From: Mycocentrospora acerina
Lineage: Eukaryota > Ascomycota > Dothideomycetes > Pleosporales
Assembly: GCA_022701365.1 (NCBI GenBank)
Contig: JAKUHH010000388.1
Coordinates: 1 to 64,000, forward strand
Direction of reading: 5' to 3'
Length of the DNA: 64,000 nt
Positions 1-13,433 of this stretch are shown in pieces. Positions within the stretch are counted from its first letter, which is position 1, and each line of letters begins with the position of its first letter. The translations under genes were made by a program, and so were the position numbers. The notes beneath the pieces were generated by a model, which had not been told where the DNA came from, searched no databases, and saw nothing but the letters and a program-made list of their open reading frames with translations.

Positions 1-3000
1 TTTACACTTTTCTACTCTGTTTTTCTCTGGCTACGCCCACCGCCCCCCACCCCCCTCCCTTTTTTTTTATTAATTTATTAATATTCATAATTTGTTTTGA
101 AGGAGATAGGTGGTGGAGATGGCGGGATGGACTTGTTGTGTCTGTGTGTACATGTGCATGTGCATGTGCTGAGACTGGGGATGGTTGTGTAGACTTGGAC
201 TTGGACTTGGGCTTGGAGTGTTAGATGCGTGGAATAAATACAACGTGTAGAAGTGGAAGAAGAAGAAGAAGAGGAAGAGAAAAGGAAAGGGGGGAGGGGA
301 GATTGGCCTCCCTTTTTTTTTAATTCATATCTTTTTTTGCAGAGAGGAGATTAGATTGGTAGGTGGTGGAGTGGAATGGAAATAGATGAGTGGGGTGGTT
401 GGTTGCATGTGGGAATGGGTAGGGAGTCTCACGTCGCTGGGTGGGTAGCTGAGTGGTTTGGATTAAAGGTAGTGTGTGAGGTTGTGGAGCTAAACTACTA
501 ATTTCTGTGCTGTGAGGGAGGAACTTTTTTTTTAAGTAGAGTACGGGCTAGATTTTGTGGTCGGGGATTGAGAGGTTAGGTGGAGGTTGGTGGTGGTGAG
601 TGGGAGTTGTGAAGTATTGGGGATTGAGACTGGTGGTTATGCGGGGAGGATGGGTGAACCTTGGACTCTATTTTCCCCCCTGATGTTGGAATAGAAGCGG
701 TCGGGTTTACTGGATAGGGAGAGGGTAGTTTAAAATAAGATGCTGGAGAGGATATTGTCAAGGGTACTGTAGAGTATGTGGATTGTCTCATGAGAACTCA
801 TGTACACTTTTGGCGGGATTTTTTTAAGACTTGAAGATTTCGTATGGCGATTAGACGTGGAGTTTTGAGTCTAGGGTTCTGTAAATTACCGTTACTAACA
901 TAAATAGATGGTATCTAGCTTCTTACCGACATAATATGTTCTGCTAAAAACGTGCAAAGAAAATTTGCACATAAAATAATGGACGCTATTAGCACTCCTT
1001 TTTCTTTACTGGCCAGCAATACTGAGCACTCTACTTCATGCTGTACAAAAAACTCGACTATATTACTATCGTATTAGTAAATACACATCTCTTTCATAAT
1101 CAGAATCAGAGCTTGTCGTCTCGTTATCAGGCCCACATCATGAGAATCTAGGCGCTGCAGTCTCCGATCAACATTCTACATCACATCCCAGTTTATCCCT
1201 ATCCGCCACAGCCGTCGCCATTGTCGTTCTCGTACCCTCGGTTTTTGGCAAAGCACCTGAGTCGTCGGAAATTCTTTCCCGGAGCGCCCGGCATTACGTA
1301 GATAGTCCATCCTCTAGGCGCTATATTACTGAACCGCGAGCTAAAGATGCATTTTTCGCCAAGCTGCATTATCGCACTCTGACGTGACGGTTGAGGATAA
1401 ATTACATGGCGTATTTAATAGTGCTCTGATGACATTCGGATTGTTAGCTGCTAAAGGGACTATGTTGGACTGGACTGAGAAGTGGGGATGTGGTTTTGTT
1501 GAACGTGATGGAATGTTCTGGCTAGTGTGAGGTTGCGGTAGTAGGCTTACTAGCCGGAGGACAATCCCGAAGAAAGGCGTCAACGGGTAAGGCATTATAG
1601 GGAAGGGTGAGGCGAGCGGTGACAGAATAGGTAGCTCGTTATGCAGGTCTGGCGTCACGGAGTGCATGGCGGAGGGGTTGGGCGGAAGACGCGTGCGTAG
1701 TGATTTAAGGGAGACGTGAACTATGAGAGGGTTCGATTGAATAGGGAAACATATGCTATTTGATGAAACCAGAATTGCTGTCGCGTCAAACGTTGCATTA
1801 TAAGTGGGTGGAAGAAGATGTGTTGCTTGGTCTGTAGGTAGATGCTTTAGTGATGGAATCGAGCATGTTTTCATGAAGTTATTTGGGAGACAAGGTACAA
1901 GGATCTTTCGACGGGAAGACATTTCATTTGCGTACTTCCAAGCCATGGCTAGTTGAGGCCTGGAATGCTGGGCAGGGTCTACATGTGCGAATGCAGGGCA
2001 GAGCTAGGGGCATCATCAGATCCGAGGGACCGAATCGGGATTCGTTTTTATCAATGATGACCTTGTACCAAGATGTTTGTCAAGTCTCACCTTACAACTT
2101 CCCAAGCTGCACCCTGAGACCTGAGAGAGCTGAAACGATGAATACATGCTCTACCCGGTCACAGCCATGCACTAGCTTTTTCGATCGACTTCAAAATACT
2201 AGAGACAAAGCATCTGCGATCGCTGCGCGATTCAATGCTAGACTGTTGGTCAAGCCAGTGTGGCAACCTACCCCTACACCGAATAATGAACACAGACACT
2301 TCTTCATTTTGGCAAATGATCCACGAGAATAATGCGGGCACGGGGAGGCAACCCATCAATCATGTGGCCGTCAAACCAAAACCACAGGCCTGCCCAAGCC
2401 ACCACCAATATTCAAGATAACCTCCGCTTCATCCCCGCTCATGATACCCCTCGTTAGCGCTGGATTCGCGCATTCTCATAATCTTAGCTGCGTCGGCCAA
2501 ACTATTTCCGTGCTCGTGTTTAAAACGCCACACCGTCATCTTGCAGAAACGTTGTCGAGTGATCGCCCAACCGTCGATGGTGGTCAAAAGCTCGATCAGT
2601 CGATGCGTCGTGCGTGCAGGCGCGCAACGTGTCTGGATCGTAAAGTACTGGGTCATCGTACGCTGATTGTTATGGACACGGTTTCTAGGCTCCAAAGTGG
2701 AGATGGTTTGAGGCAAAAAAATTGGAGAAACGAAGGGTTTGACGAGTACGGAGATTTGGATCCGCGGATTTTTCAACAAGGCAACAAGGGGTGGGTGGGT
2801 AAGAAGACAGTCTGTGGAAGGTTGACCTCGGTGCATGGGATCTGGCGTGTTGCGCACATGCCAGGGTCGTTTTGAGTTGGGAATATGACCGCGTGTGCAA
2901 TGGTTCCGCACGAGATGTGAGATCGTCCAAGACTCTGTGACATCTTGTACAACTTTGTCTCGTGTATCCATGTTTTGCTGCAGCTCGGTGCAACTTCGTC

Positions 3001-3459
3001 ATGCTCCGCGGCCAAAACCTGCAGAGCTCATATGAACACGGTAAACGCAAATGTGGAGATATGGGGGGACTCGGTCTGGACAGTCAGCACGGCATTGTCA
3101 AAGGGACAGGGGCTATGTGTAGAAATCGATGTGATTCGATCGTCATTGTATCTTTGGGGGTTTCCCCATGCCCCCTCTATGGAGAGTCCTCATCCTTGCA
3201 CTACAAGTACTATGTACAACGTGTAATAATGTGATGCAACAAATGCGCCTGCGCAAGTTGTATTTAGACAACAAAGTGGTATACAGTACAAACAAAAAAA
3301 CTCCCCGTATAAATGCCATCAAAGTCCTCCTATGCTGCCCTAATGAGAAATGTGATGTCGAAGTGATGTCGTATGGTTTTCCAAAGACATTTTGCTAAAG
3401 TTCATAAAGTCGTTCAATGCCTCGGCCAATACATGCCGTGGCACACGTCGGTTGTCCGG
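1..3459. other. Gene-poor left end with simple repeats
   Basis: I see no supportable gene here. The first 800 bases are G/T-rich and purine-rich with simple repeats: alternating ATGTGC/TGTGCA around 149-170, an ACTTGG-type hexamer array around 190-215, and a GAA-type tract around 257-275, plus several T runs. From about 1 kb to 3.4 kb there are overlapping open frames on both strands, up to about 200 codons, but none has recognisable family motifs or a convincing spliced model. It may be long intergenic sequence, UTR, or decayed sequence. Confidence 0.5.
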
Positions 3460-3690
3460 TCATTGGGCCTTTGTTGAACCGGTATTGAGTTGTCTTAGCG
3501 ACGCGAAAGAGGATGTCATTGCTGAGTATGCTCCTGATGGCGGACGACTGGCTGACGATGTGGAAGAGGTGCTGCTGCTGCTGCTACCGCGAGTCGATTG
3601 GAGATTGAGAGTGACGCAGCTATCGCATCTGCCGTTTGTGGAATTGCAACGGCCGCGGCATCCGCGCTCATAGTTGGCACAGGAGAACAT
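3460..3690 (-). CDS. Possible small cysteine-rich protein (76 aa)
   Basis: This is a 76-residue open frame starting at the ATG at 3688-3690. The first 31 residues carry five cysteines in a compact pattern (Cys-Ala-Asn-Tyr, then Gly-Cys-Arg-Gly-Arg-Cys, then Gly-Arg-Cys-Asp-Ser-Cys), followed by a serine/threonine-rich stretch and a basic tail. The close CxxxC/CxxC spacing would fit a small zinc-binding knot, but I cannot assign a family. There is no signal peptide, so it would act inside the cell. It is the only frame in the left 6.7 kb with a protein-like composition. It could still be a chance ORF, because the serine run is encoded by a trinucleotide-like repeat. Confidence 0.4.
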   Translation of the reverse strand: MFSCANYERGCRGRCNSTNGRCDSCVTLNLQSTRGSSSSSTSSTSSASRPPSGAYSAMTSSFASLRQLNTGSTKAQ

Positions 3691-6600
3691 TTTGAGAGAT
3701 GTTGCTGGCGTTGTAGAAGTGAGATATTGATGTTTATATCTGCAGCTTTGTGTATCGATGTGTACAGTTGTATGATGACTCAAGTGCTCTATGGGCTAGA
3801 GGAAGTTTGTATACTGTTTGATGCTAGACTGGTTGAAAATGGACTTCTCCAAACGAGGGCAGCCGTTACAATATATGCACCCTGGAGAGTGCGATGTCCG
3901 ATGATGTAGCCTTCACGGATTTCCAAGGAACGCCCGGTAGTCGCTTTCGCTAACACGGCAAAAGCTCTTTAGTCACGACCCTGGCGTTGGCTGGCGTGCC
4001 TTGGTCGTATGCAAGACGCGACTTGCCGTAAATTTGCTTGTGATTGGACGGAGATGAAAAGCAAACCTGGAAAGCAGCTTCTGGTGTGCGTAAGACCTCT
4101 TTGAAATTGTGCGAGTGAGGACGACGAAATGGCAGCGTCGGTTCTAAATAGTAGTTGGCTTGCAAGGAGGTGGCATGAGGTACAAATGAAAGGATCAATC
4201 TAGATTGCGTGGACAAGGAGGTCGCGGACGAAGACCCTGAATGTCCACTTGTCCGTGCCCTTCTACAGATGCGACTTTCTCACGAGCATGCAAAAGCCCT
4301 GTTCTAGCCATAGTCTGATTTCGCATACAACCTGCAGCGGACCCTTGACCGCATTACTTGTAACCTTGCATCAACCATTACGCACGGTGGTCACGGTAGG
4401 TTCAGCCGTCGCATGCTTCCCGTTCGTTGCACGCGCTCGAAACGCACGCGAGGATTGAGCGAAATGCTATGCTAACACATCTCACGCCAGGTTTGTTGTA
4501 CGTTGAGTATAGTATCATGAAGACTGAGAGTAACTACCTAGAGCAACCGTTGCTGCCCTATCTAGGCCGCTTTTGAGCTGCACTTTCGGATACGGAGTAT
4601 ACGGACAGAGCCCAAGAATGCGCATTAAAGCCACAAAAGCCACACAAGTTGACTTGGAGATCCTGCATTGTTGGCATGTAGTTGTAAAAATATCTACCCA
4701 CATTATCTCAGCCTTTGGGGATTACGCGGCGCCCGCGAGCTAGCTTACCCAAGAACCCCATTCAAGAAAACGTCTTTCGCATGGGCTTCAAGGAAATCGT
4801 ACGTTAACTCCGCTTTTCGCCTGATTGTAGGAGAGAATGCCTGTCGTCTGTTATCTATGATCGCCCAAAGCCTATTTCCGCCTCACTCAACACTGCCTGT
4901 CTTCGAAACAAAGGTTGTTCCAGCCGTCCTTTTGCTCAGGCACCAACATCATCTGTATCTACATACATTGCCACCAAACGCCCTAATGCCCTAGGCTCGA
5001 TCTCAGTAAGCAGTTTCCTCGGACTTACGCTACCGCCATCCCGACTTTCCGGCAAGTCGTTGGGATCCGGACTTCCGGGTACATAGTCTGGCGAGGCTAT
5101 GTATCGACATTTGCGGATTCTCGGCGGCGCTACACTTAAGGTTCAAACTCTAGGCTGACGGCAAGGCTACTTGGCATGGCTATGTCTTCTCATCTGTCAT
5201 GAATCCTAGATTCTAGAACGCCAGGAACTTCTCCCGTACTAAGAGATGAGGGTCAAGAAAATCTCTACACGGAGACCGGCGGGACCGCAGTTTCGCCATG
5301 TGGATCGATCGAGACATAGAGGAGTGGGAGATCGACATGGGGACCACGCGGATGCTGCACATCTTTTGTGGGCACGGCTGTCATGACGCTGACAACAGTC
5401 GCAATAATCAGATCGACTGTCAAACAAGGGATTTGTTGTTTTGCGCGATGAGCACACCCTGGTCATTGTCAGGCACATAATGCAGATTGGAGGACTTTTA
5501 TCAACGCGCGTCATCTATTTGAGTAGCGAGCCGATTTGAGCCTTGCCCTCCTGCTAATGGGTTTCAACTCTCTCAAGATATCAATATACTAGGCGAAGAC
5601 CCTTGGGGTCAAAAAAGAAAAACGGGTACTCGTCAACGACAAAACGATGATAAGTAATGCGCCCGTCCCTTCTTCCGTCATTTGTCGTCATCTAAACAGC
5701 CAATGCATTGATTTTTGGTGGAGTTGAAACAAAGAGCACAATTCAGCACAAAAGTTTTGCGATGAAAGAGGGGCCTAGGACCTAGAACGTGGCCAAAATT
5801 TTATTGTCTGGTGCTACAACATCTTCTACAAGTCCACAATACTTGTTCATTGCCCTGCATCGAGCGTAATACGTGTAGATACGTCATTGCCGGTTGATGA
5901 CCTTAGTTCTACGAAATAGAATGAAGAGTTGTTATAACTTCTCTTCTCGACTCGCATAGCATTACTAGCTAGACTTCCACTTGTTGAGTGATGTTTCCAT
6001 GCTGCTCTAATTCCTAACTATGAAGAGATTGCCCTTCAATCGTGATCTCGTAATTAATATCCTTATCAGTTACAGGTAGCAGAGCGAGAGTAGGAAAACG
6101 AATCGATCAACCATTCTTACTGGTCTGTGTGCCATAAAAGGTCTGATAAGCCCATGCTATAATCGGTCGACAGGGAGTTTGAAAGAATATGATTATAGGG
6201 TAGAATAGCATTGGTCAAGATAATTGGTTTTGGTGTTCTCTACGCCTCCCACGTGTCTACTTACCCTTAGTTGAACATGATTGACAGAAAGATATGTGTG
6301 GACACATGTCTTATTTGTAGAGTAGTCGTCATAGCCTGTGCAAAGTCAATACAACATTATCCACCATCCCTAAGAACTGAATGAAGGAAAACAGGAAAAC
6401 TATACTTTCAAATCAAACAAGCTTGATTCAAAAGTAATTAGGATTGAGGTAATTCAACCTTACCATCTAGTGAACATATGCTACATCCTACTACCGAAAT
6501 TTATAGTACTTCCTCATTGCTCGATGATGACACGGATAACCGAAAATTTCGCACGGGATTGAATATCTGGAATGTTACAGTTCGATTCAGCTTCTTGGTG

Positions 6601-6755
6601 CGATTGGCGTTTGCAGTGTTACACAAACGAGGGGGCAGTGCGTTTATGCATCACCATCACGGGCAAGTTGCTTACAATCTACATCAACAACATGACCAAC
6701 TCTCACAAGCACTGAATCAACCTCAATAATTCTTAGCTGAGAATTAGCTTTCTTA
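3691..6755. other. Intergenic, no gene seen
   Basis: About 3 kb without a supportable gene. Only short overlapping frames with no family signature are present. The 5.5-6.7 kb part becomes more AT-rich and probably includes the promoter of the membrane protein gene that starts at 6756. Confidence 0.45.
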
Positions 6756-8749
6756 TTGCCTTCCATGTTTCGGCCATCTCTGCCCTCTTTACTCTCGCGA
6801 ACCGGCAGTTCGGATCCCCTAGTCTACACACCCATCTCTCGCAAATCTCGACAAGGCTGGCGGTCCTTCGTGCGCCGAAATAACACTACGGTAGCTGCCT
6901 TCCTTTCGGGAATAAGTTGCACTATTGCGGTAATCGCCTTTACTTCCTGGCTCAGCCGACAAATTTTGGAATGCCCAGAGTGGTCTATCAATTGCAACAT
7001 CTCGAAGAATGTCGGCACTATCCAAGGTGTCATCACTGCTATGTATGCGATAGGACTCGCTACTCTAGCATATGCGACGCATTCGCTGTCTGAGACGGCA
7101 CTGTGGCCGCTGATCAACGAAAAAGCTATGACGATCAGACAGATAGATACATATTTACAGGCTAGTCGTGGATCAATTGCTTCGTCACCGTTTATTTTTT
7201 CTGCGGCACATAGTTTTGACTCCTGGATCGTGGTACTGTGCGTGGTTACGATCACATTTTTGCCGCTGTCGGGGGCTCCGAGTATGTACGAGTTGATCTC
7301 ATCATCGATCTTGTGTAAATGCGTTTGAAGGGCATGCTGACGATAGGATATAGTGATAGGATATGTATACAACATGCGCAATTTATCCGCGCCTTTCGAG
7401 AGTAATTACCAACCTGGAGGTGGTGAGGAGCCTTATTCTTGTATCGATCTTGTACATATTGACAGTGTCTAGGTATTGGACCACCTTTTATCCAAAGCAG
7501 CCCGCTTGAATCGTACCGAGATGCACACAGTATACTCTACAACTCTTGGGCACTCATGATATCCTTGGAGCCTATGCCAGAATATAGAGACTGGTTCATT
7601 GATCGAATGAATCTTTCTACCAGGGGTGATATGTCCGTAAATGCAGTTAAAATTCAGCAAAAAATCACTTGTCGCAGCTGGGAACTCAACATGCCATCTT
7701 TGAATAAAACGACATTGGTATTTGATACGAAGATGGCACAACACCCTCGACCGGACAATAAAACCAACGATGCTTATGTAGTTGTTAGAAACAGCCCGCA
7801 GCTTACGGTCTGGGTCCATGATTTCGAGTTTCGTTCCCCAACGCAGACCATGGCGACTCTTGTTTTTGCAGCTTTGAACGGAACGATTGAGGGTGGTTCA
7901 AAACTCGCCGTACAACACAACAGCCTCGTGAATATCTCTAGCATCGCTTGCGATGTAGATATCTCCCTACAAAACAGCAGACTCAGCATCGGCTCTAACC
8001 ATAGCAGTGAACCTTACACCATAAATGAGGTATCTAATCTCCTCGTCGGCCGGCCGAACCAAACTTTTCACAAAGGTCTTCATAGATACGATCCTTCTGG
8101 CCCAAATACCCTCAACGAACTCGCCCTCTGGTTCGCGGTCGCCCCCATCACCGCGGGCGTTTCCCTCTTCGGCGCACAACCAATGTGGATGTACTCTTCC
8201 AATGGTCTACCGCGGCGCTACACATCTGGGAAAGGCGAATATAACAGCGCATGGAATACTTCGTACATTAAAACTTTCATCCGGACATGCATTGGCTCTG
8301 CCGCCCAGGCAGAAAGTCGTATTTGGCCCGACGGACCACAAGTCATGATGCGCTCCCATGCATACAACCACAAACTTGATCCCACACGAGTGCCGCTGTT
8401 GCTTATACTACCGCTAATAATAATTGCCAGCACAGTGCTATTATCTTTCTGGAATGTAAGATTGCATCGCAACGCTGCTATGCCGATGATGCGGAAGGCG
8501 ACGCTAAGTGAGATTCTCAAGAGTGCGCAAACAGAGGATATCATCAGAGAGGCGGGTGAGGAGATGTTGGATCCGACACAGCCATCAAAGTTAAAGAATT
8601 TTAAGGTTAGGTTCCAGGAATCTGAGGATGGGTTATGGGGATTGCAGGGAGAGGGGAGGGCGGCAGGCTGGAGCCGTTTGCCAATGCATGAAGTGGGAGA
8701 GGATCGTGAGAATGTAGAGACAAGAGGTGAGATAAGACATTATTATTAG
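6756..8749 (+). CDS. Orphan multi-pass membrane protein with large outer domain (623 aa)
   Basis: I join three exons: 6756-7281, 7354-7422 and 7473-8749. The first intron has a GTATGT donor and a TGCTGAC branch point. The second is 50 bp, GTGAGG to CTAG. The join keeps one frame for 623 codons. Three hydrophobic segments lie near residues 45-67, 92-112 and 155-176. A long soluble stretch of about 330 residues with many N-x-S/T sites follows, then one more membrane helix near residues 510-530 and a roughly 90-residue cytoplasmic tail. This layout, with N-terminal helices, a glycosylated outer domain and a C-terminal helix, is common among uncharacterised membrane proteins of filamentous ascomycetes. 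I do not recognise a named domain. Surface location is inferred from topology alone. Confidence 0.8.
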
Positions 8750-9628
8750 AGTAAGATAGGATGTTTAGCTTACTCTTGTTTTGACTTTAACATCAGAAAT
8801 AAATTTGATTATTCTCGTAAATGAACCTTTAACGGAAATTTGCAAATCACACACAAAAGCCTCAAATTACACATACCACCAATTATCTCAATTTCTATCC
8901 TTCTAAACATGAATTGTTATTTTCATGCCTCCCCTAAAGTCTAGAGGCTAAACGTTTTGCTTTAGCGCCAGTGCTTCCCTCTGCTCATTACTCTCCCGCC
9001 CCGACGCACTCCAAGCAAAACCACCTCTTCCTCTTACTAGTTCAAGTTCTTAAAGCCACTACATTCATAATTCATCTGAAACGATCCATTGACGCTGCGT
9101 ATGTTAAAATCAGTGCACGTATTTTCCTGGATACATTGAACGTAGAAGACTTTTGTAGATTAGTGCGAAAATAAGTATAGAATACGCTTAGAGCAGCATA
9201 TTGCTCAGCTGGAGGCTGGAATTTACTTTCAAAAGGTGCTTTGGTTATTAATCAGTTGTGTTTAAGTGATGTTGGGGAGGTGATAGCAATGGTAAGATGT
9301 TAGTCGCTCCACAAATATTGTGTAGAAAAGAAGGAAGGAATACGCCAGTGTGTTTCTGTAGACATTCTTTTATTGCTAATTTGGTGTTTGAGCTACGATT
9401 TATCAAAAGACATTGTCGAAATTAAAGGTTTGTGGTGGTAAACTTTCCAATTACCTACACTTGTGATAAGTCACGAAGTTTCCGACTACAGCGGCCTGAC
9501 AAGTGACATCTTGTAATTATATAGCTATAGTGCATGGATAGTTAGAAAAAAACAATGTCTCAATAGAGATAAGAACGCTCCTACACAACGAGGAGAAAGA
9601 AAGTACACAATACTATATCACTCCTCTC
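8750..9628. other. Intergenic between two genes
   Basis: This is 3-prime flanking sequence of two convergent genes, the membrane protein on + and the RTA1-like gene on -. It is AT-rich and contains only a short 67-codon frame at 8971 with no family signal. Confidence 0.5.
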
Positions 9629-10699
9629 CTAAACCATTGATCTTATCTCTCTCTCGTCCATCTCCCAGAATGGTCTCTCCTTCCTCTTTCCGCTTCTCAT
9701 CCTCGCCGACAACCCACACGGATCAACAAACGTCATCCACCACGGGACATCATCCTTCCACCCGGGTCCTACTATCTCTGTTTTCCCATCTTGTTTTAGA
9801 TAGACATGATAGTCTTGCGGCAAATACCGATGTGGATGTCTCACATTCCACAGCACCATATTCACCAACATCGGACATGCCTCAAAGATCCAGAAAAACC
9901 ACTCGTAGCGAATAATAGGCGACAGCATCATAGGATCCCAGTCCGCACCAGGCTTACTTGGGATGCGACTTATGCCAAAGTGCTCAACAATACGGTAGAT
10001 AGTACGCAGAAGAATGAGACTCATACTGATGTACAATGTGAGTAACGGGCCCTGGACTTTTCTCGTATTGATTCCGCCACGGAGACAGCGGCGATGGAAA
10101 ATTGCCGCTATGACGACAAAGAGAGAGATTACGCCAATCTGTAACAGGAGAGAGGTTTTCATCAGAATGTGGCCTAGGTCCTGGTATTTTTTCGGGATAT
10201 TGGGGTTTGCGAGGTAGGATACACCTATGGCATTGAGTACTTCGACAATGCTGGAGATGGTACCGAAGGTGGTGAGTGTGCGGCCAGGATGTAGAGGAGA
10301 GAAATAGGGGACATAGTAGAGAATACGACCAAGAATATGATAGTTTGCGAGTTCGAGGATGGGACTGGAGGAGTGTTAGCACAGTCCATGCAAGCACTGA
10401 TATTTCTTGGGGGAATGGAGGGACACGAACGGGGCGCAATAGATAAATATCGTGCTAGCGACATATGTGTTGATATTTTTGTAGTCGAATGCGTCGTAGG
10501 CTCGGATTGCGAAGCCGATGGTGAAGAAAAGACCACAGAAGGGATAGAGCGCTGTAACACGGAAGGTCTTGTACCGATAGCATTGCCAGACATGGTGGAT
10601 GGTTGAGACGAGAAACCAAATACAAAATGTGATTGGAGCCCATTTTACAGGCCCATAGAAATATACGCTGCCGGGTACTGGCTTACCATCGGGTAACAT
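9629..10699 (-). CDS. RTA1-like lipid-translocating exporter (334 aa)
   Basis: The exons are 10431-10699 and 9629-10364 on the minus strand. The joined protein has about seven hydrophobic helices and the hallmark RTA1 stretch: a helix ending in Ala-Pro-Pro, then Leu-Glu-Leu-Ala-Asn-Tyr, then Leu-Gly-Arg-Ile with Tyr-Tyr-Val-Pro-Tyr. The family segment YRIVEHFG, the glutamate in the FEACPM helix and NVRHPHRYLP also follow. RTA1/RTM1/RSB1 proteins are plasma-membrane seven-helix proteins linked to lipid export and to resistance against toxic amphiphiles. The intron (10365-10430) has a TGCTAAC branch point but an unusual GTTCGT donor, chosen because it alone restores this motif in frame. I use the ATG at 10697-10699. 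The frame stays open upstream without another ATG, so a further 5-prime exon is possible. Confidence 0.88.
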
Positions 10700-11444
10700 C
10701 TTCAACCCGTAGGAGTTGCTTTCAAGGAATGATTGTCGTGAAAAACGGCGAGATGTGGAATACCTTCAATCTTATATAATTGCTCTTGTGGTTATCTGCA
10801 TATGTTAGCGACATAAATGTCATTAATGAACGACATATCTAAGCCTCGGATTAGGTATACTACTGTAGAGCAACCAGCCACTGCTAAGACCATTGTAGAA
10901 GATACACTGGCCAAGACCAAATCCGCCTACTTGAACAAAGCACAGCTTGGGAATAGTTGAATAGAGAGCACTCAATTCTACTAAGAGGCTGCAAATCCAT
11001 GTCGTTCGTGCTGAGGCTAACCCTCAGTCTTCAACAATTACTGTGGCTGTGGTTAGCTGAGGCATTTTTGCACTATCGTACTCTCGCTTCCCGTCATCAC
11101 TCAAAAAAAAATGGTTGCCTGATGATCCGTTTATCGGGAAATCGTTGCTATGATTGGAGAAAGAAGGTCAGAATGTACGAACATAGACGTGTCAGCACTA
11201 GACCCAATTAGGATGAAAACATGGCCAAGGAAAAGAGTGTCAGGCTGGTAGTCTTCATCCGCGCACAGTCATGCACACACTCTGATGTGACATCTAGTAA
11301 ACCTTCTATGGCAATAAAAATGCAGGAACGTTTGCTCCCGTTGCTAGCACTAACACTTGCGACGACCGTTCCGTCTAGACACGCTGCCCCCCGCGCCGCG
11401 GAAGACCCACATATCGACCTCGTCCAGGATTCCGTTCCATAAAT
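10700..11444. promoter_or_regulatory. Shared upstream region of RTA1-like and C6 regulator genes
   Basis: The RTA1-like gene (-) and the Zn2Cys6 regulator (+) are divergently transcribed from this 745-bp stretch, so it must hold both promoters. Short frames inside it carry no family signature. Whether the regulator controls the exporter is only inferred from the arrangement. Confidence 0.4.
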
Positions 11445-13433
11445 ATGCAGCCCAAGGCTGGAAGTGGAGACAACAAAGCATCCCGCCAATGTTGGGAGTG
11501 TCACAAACGGCGCCTCGTATGTGATCATACACTTCCCCATTGCAAGAAGTGCCAAAAAGCTGGCAGGGAGTGCCCTGGATATGACGAGCAGAAGCCATTA
11601 CAGTGGGTCGAGACGGGGAAAGTACATTCTAAACAGAGAAAAAAAGACACCCCACCCAAGATGTATGTTGTGGCTTGCATGGCTCGAAAGGAGCCCAGCC
11701 CGGAGGAGCCTCAAGGCCACATGTTGTCACGCACAGCATCGTCTAGCAACAATCTAGTAGGTGAAGAGTTTGAGTTTCAAGCCAACCCTACAGCATGGGA
11801 GTCAGAAGATGAAGGAGCATGGCAGCTACACTCGAACAAATCTTTGGAAGAACAGGGTTTTATGGAGGAGATGATCAAATGTATCAAAATTGTAGAGCAA
11901 ATCGGTAAAATGTCCCAGCAAGGTGGAAGGAAACGAATAGAGAGAGTGGTTCGCAACAGGCTCTGCGAAGAAGCCTCAGAAATTATGCGAAACGAGGAAA
12001 AACCTCTTGAGAAACTGGAAAACTTGCTGTGCCACATGCACATCTATGATCTGCCAGTTTATGACTACCTGACAAATGAAACATCGGATGTAGTACAGGC
12101 TGTCGATTACTGTATGCATATGCCTGCAGGTTTTCATCCGTATCAACGCTGACCAGCATGTTAGTTAACGTTCGACTGCTTCCGGAGGTCAAAGCTACAG
12201 AAATATTGGCACCAAATCCAGCTATCATGATGGTCCCTCTGCAGATCTTGTATCTCCTCTCACCAGCAATTCACCATACGTTTACTTGTATGGCTCTTAA
12301 TCATTTTGTCATCACTGCTCCTACTGGTGTCGATAAAGCAATTGTTGCGATGAACCGATCAAAATTATATCGACATCGAGGCCACGCTATTCGAGCCCTG
12401 GGTGAAGATATTTCCAGAGAGAAGACACGGTCCAGCGATATGACCATAGTTGGTATATTGATATTCATGAGCATGGAGGTACGTCTAGCCAAGCTGATTG
12501 TTCTGCATGTTTCCTGATACTAAAATATCTTATTAATCATGTCCGAACAGCTTTCAAACCCTACATTTACTGATTGGCGTATGCACGCAAAAGGCATCCA
12601 ACGACTCATCGATATGCGTGGCGGCCTTAGTAAGTTGATTGTAGGTGAGCCACAACTTATAACATCGCTTGTGATGTACTTGATGTAAGTATTACTTATT
12701 AAGATCGTCAGCCACGGTTCCCTACTCACTCGAATCCAGTATTGTCACGTACGCAAATACATGCAGCCCGCCATGGGAACAACTTGTAATCGACACAAGC
12801 GGATCAATAGAGACTTACATTTCAGACATCACTCCAATCTACGGTCTAATTTTCCCCTACATTCTCTGCCCGCCAACGCTCTTCTTCGATTTGGTCCGTA
12901 TCAACCATCTCCGCAATCTGGCATCCGCATCACTTCTCCTAGGCATCGAGGACTCGACTAGTTTTTTTGAAGCTCACCATATAATTGCTCGCATTGAGGC
13001 CTTTTTGCCCGAAGACTGGGCACAGCCAGGTCCACAATACGATGAATGGATACTCATTGGCACAATCTATAAGTCCGCACTTGCAATTTACTGCACAATG
13101 TCATTGCAGTCTCTCGCCGTCCTCCCAAAAACTCCCGAGATGGATGCCATACGATCTATTCATGGCGATTGTCTGCGCAATAGCTTAGCGGCTGCATTAA
13201 AATCAAAGTCTCTATCAAGATATCTCATGTGGCCGCTTGTTGTTGCAGGAGTGGAAGCCGGATGCCGAAGGGAAAACGTAAGGAACTGGGTCGCACAGCA
13301 GCTAACATCTTTGAGTCGTCAACTAGGGAGCAGTAGTCCAATAAAGGCGAGCGAAGTGCTTGCGAGGTACTGGAAAAAAGGAAAACTTGATTGGGATGCT
13401 TGTTTTGATCGAGCGTATGGATTTGTTATATGA
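11445..13433 (+). CDS. Zn2Cys6 transcription factor with fungal-specific domain (602 aa)
   Basis: Four exons join in frame: 11445-12111, 12165-12478, 12551-12684 and 12740-13433. The introns have GTATGC, GTACGT and GTAAGT donors. Residues 16-43 form a perfect C6 zinc cluster, C-x2-C-x6-C-x6-C-x2-C-x6-C, followed by the CPGYD linker and a basic stretch. The rest matches the fungal-specific transcription factor domain 2 type: the hallmark is the helix with Leu-Leu-Ser-Pro-Ala-Ile-His-His, the RHRGHAI segment, and the WRMHAKGIQRLIDMRGGL segment that follows the second intron. It is a nuclear DNA-binding regulator, and its target is unknown. It sits divergent to the RTA1-like exporter gene. The length is typical for this class. 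Confidence 0.93.

Noticed and set aside
1341..1946. 201-codon frame on the minus strand
   Set aside because: No family motif, odd composition and an opposing open frame. Likely chance.
2429..3050. Overlapping frames of 120-180 codons on both strands
   Set aside because: Several frames are open at once with no signature in any. Typical of chance frames in stop-poor sequence.
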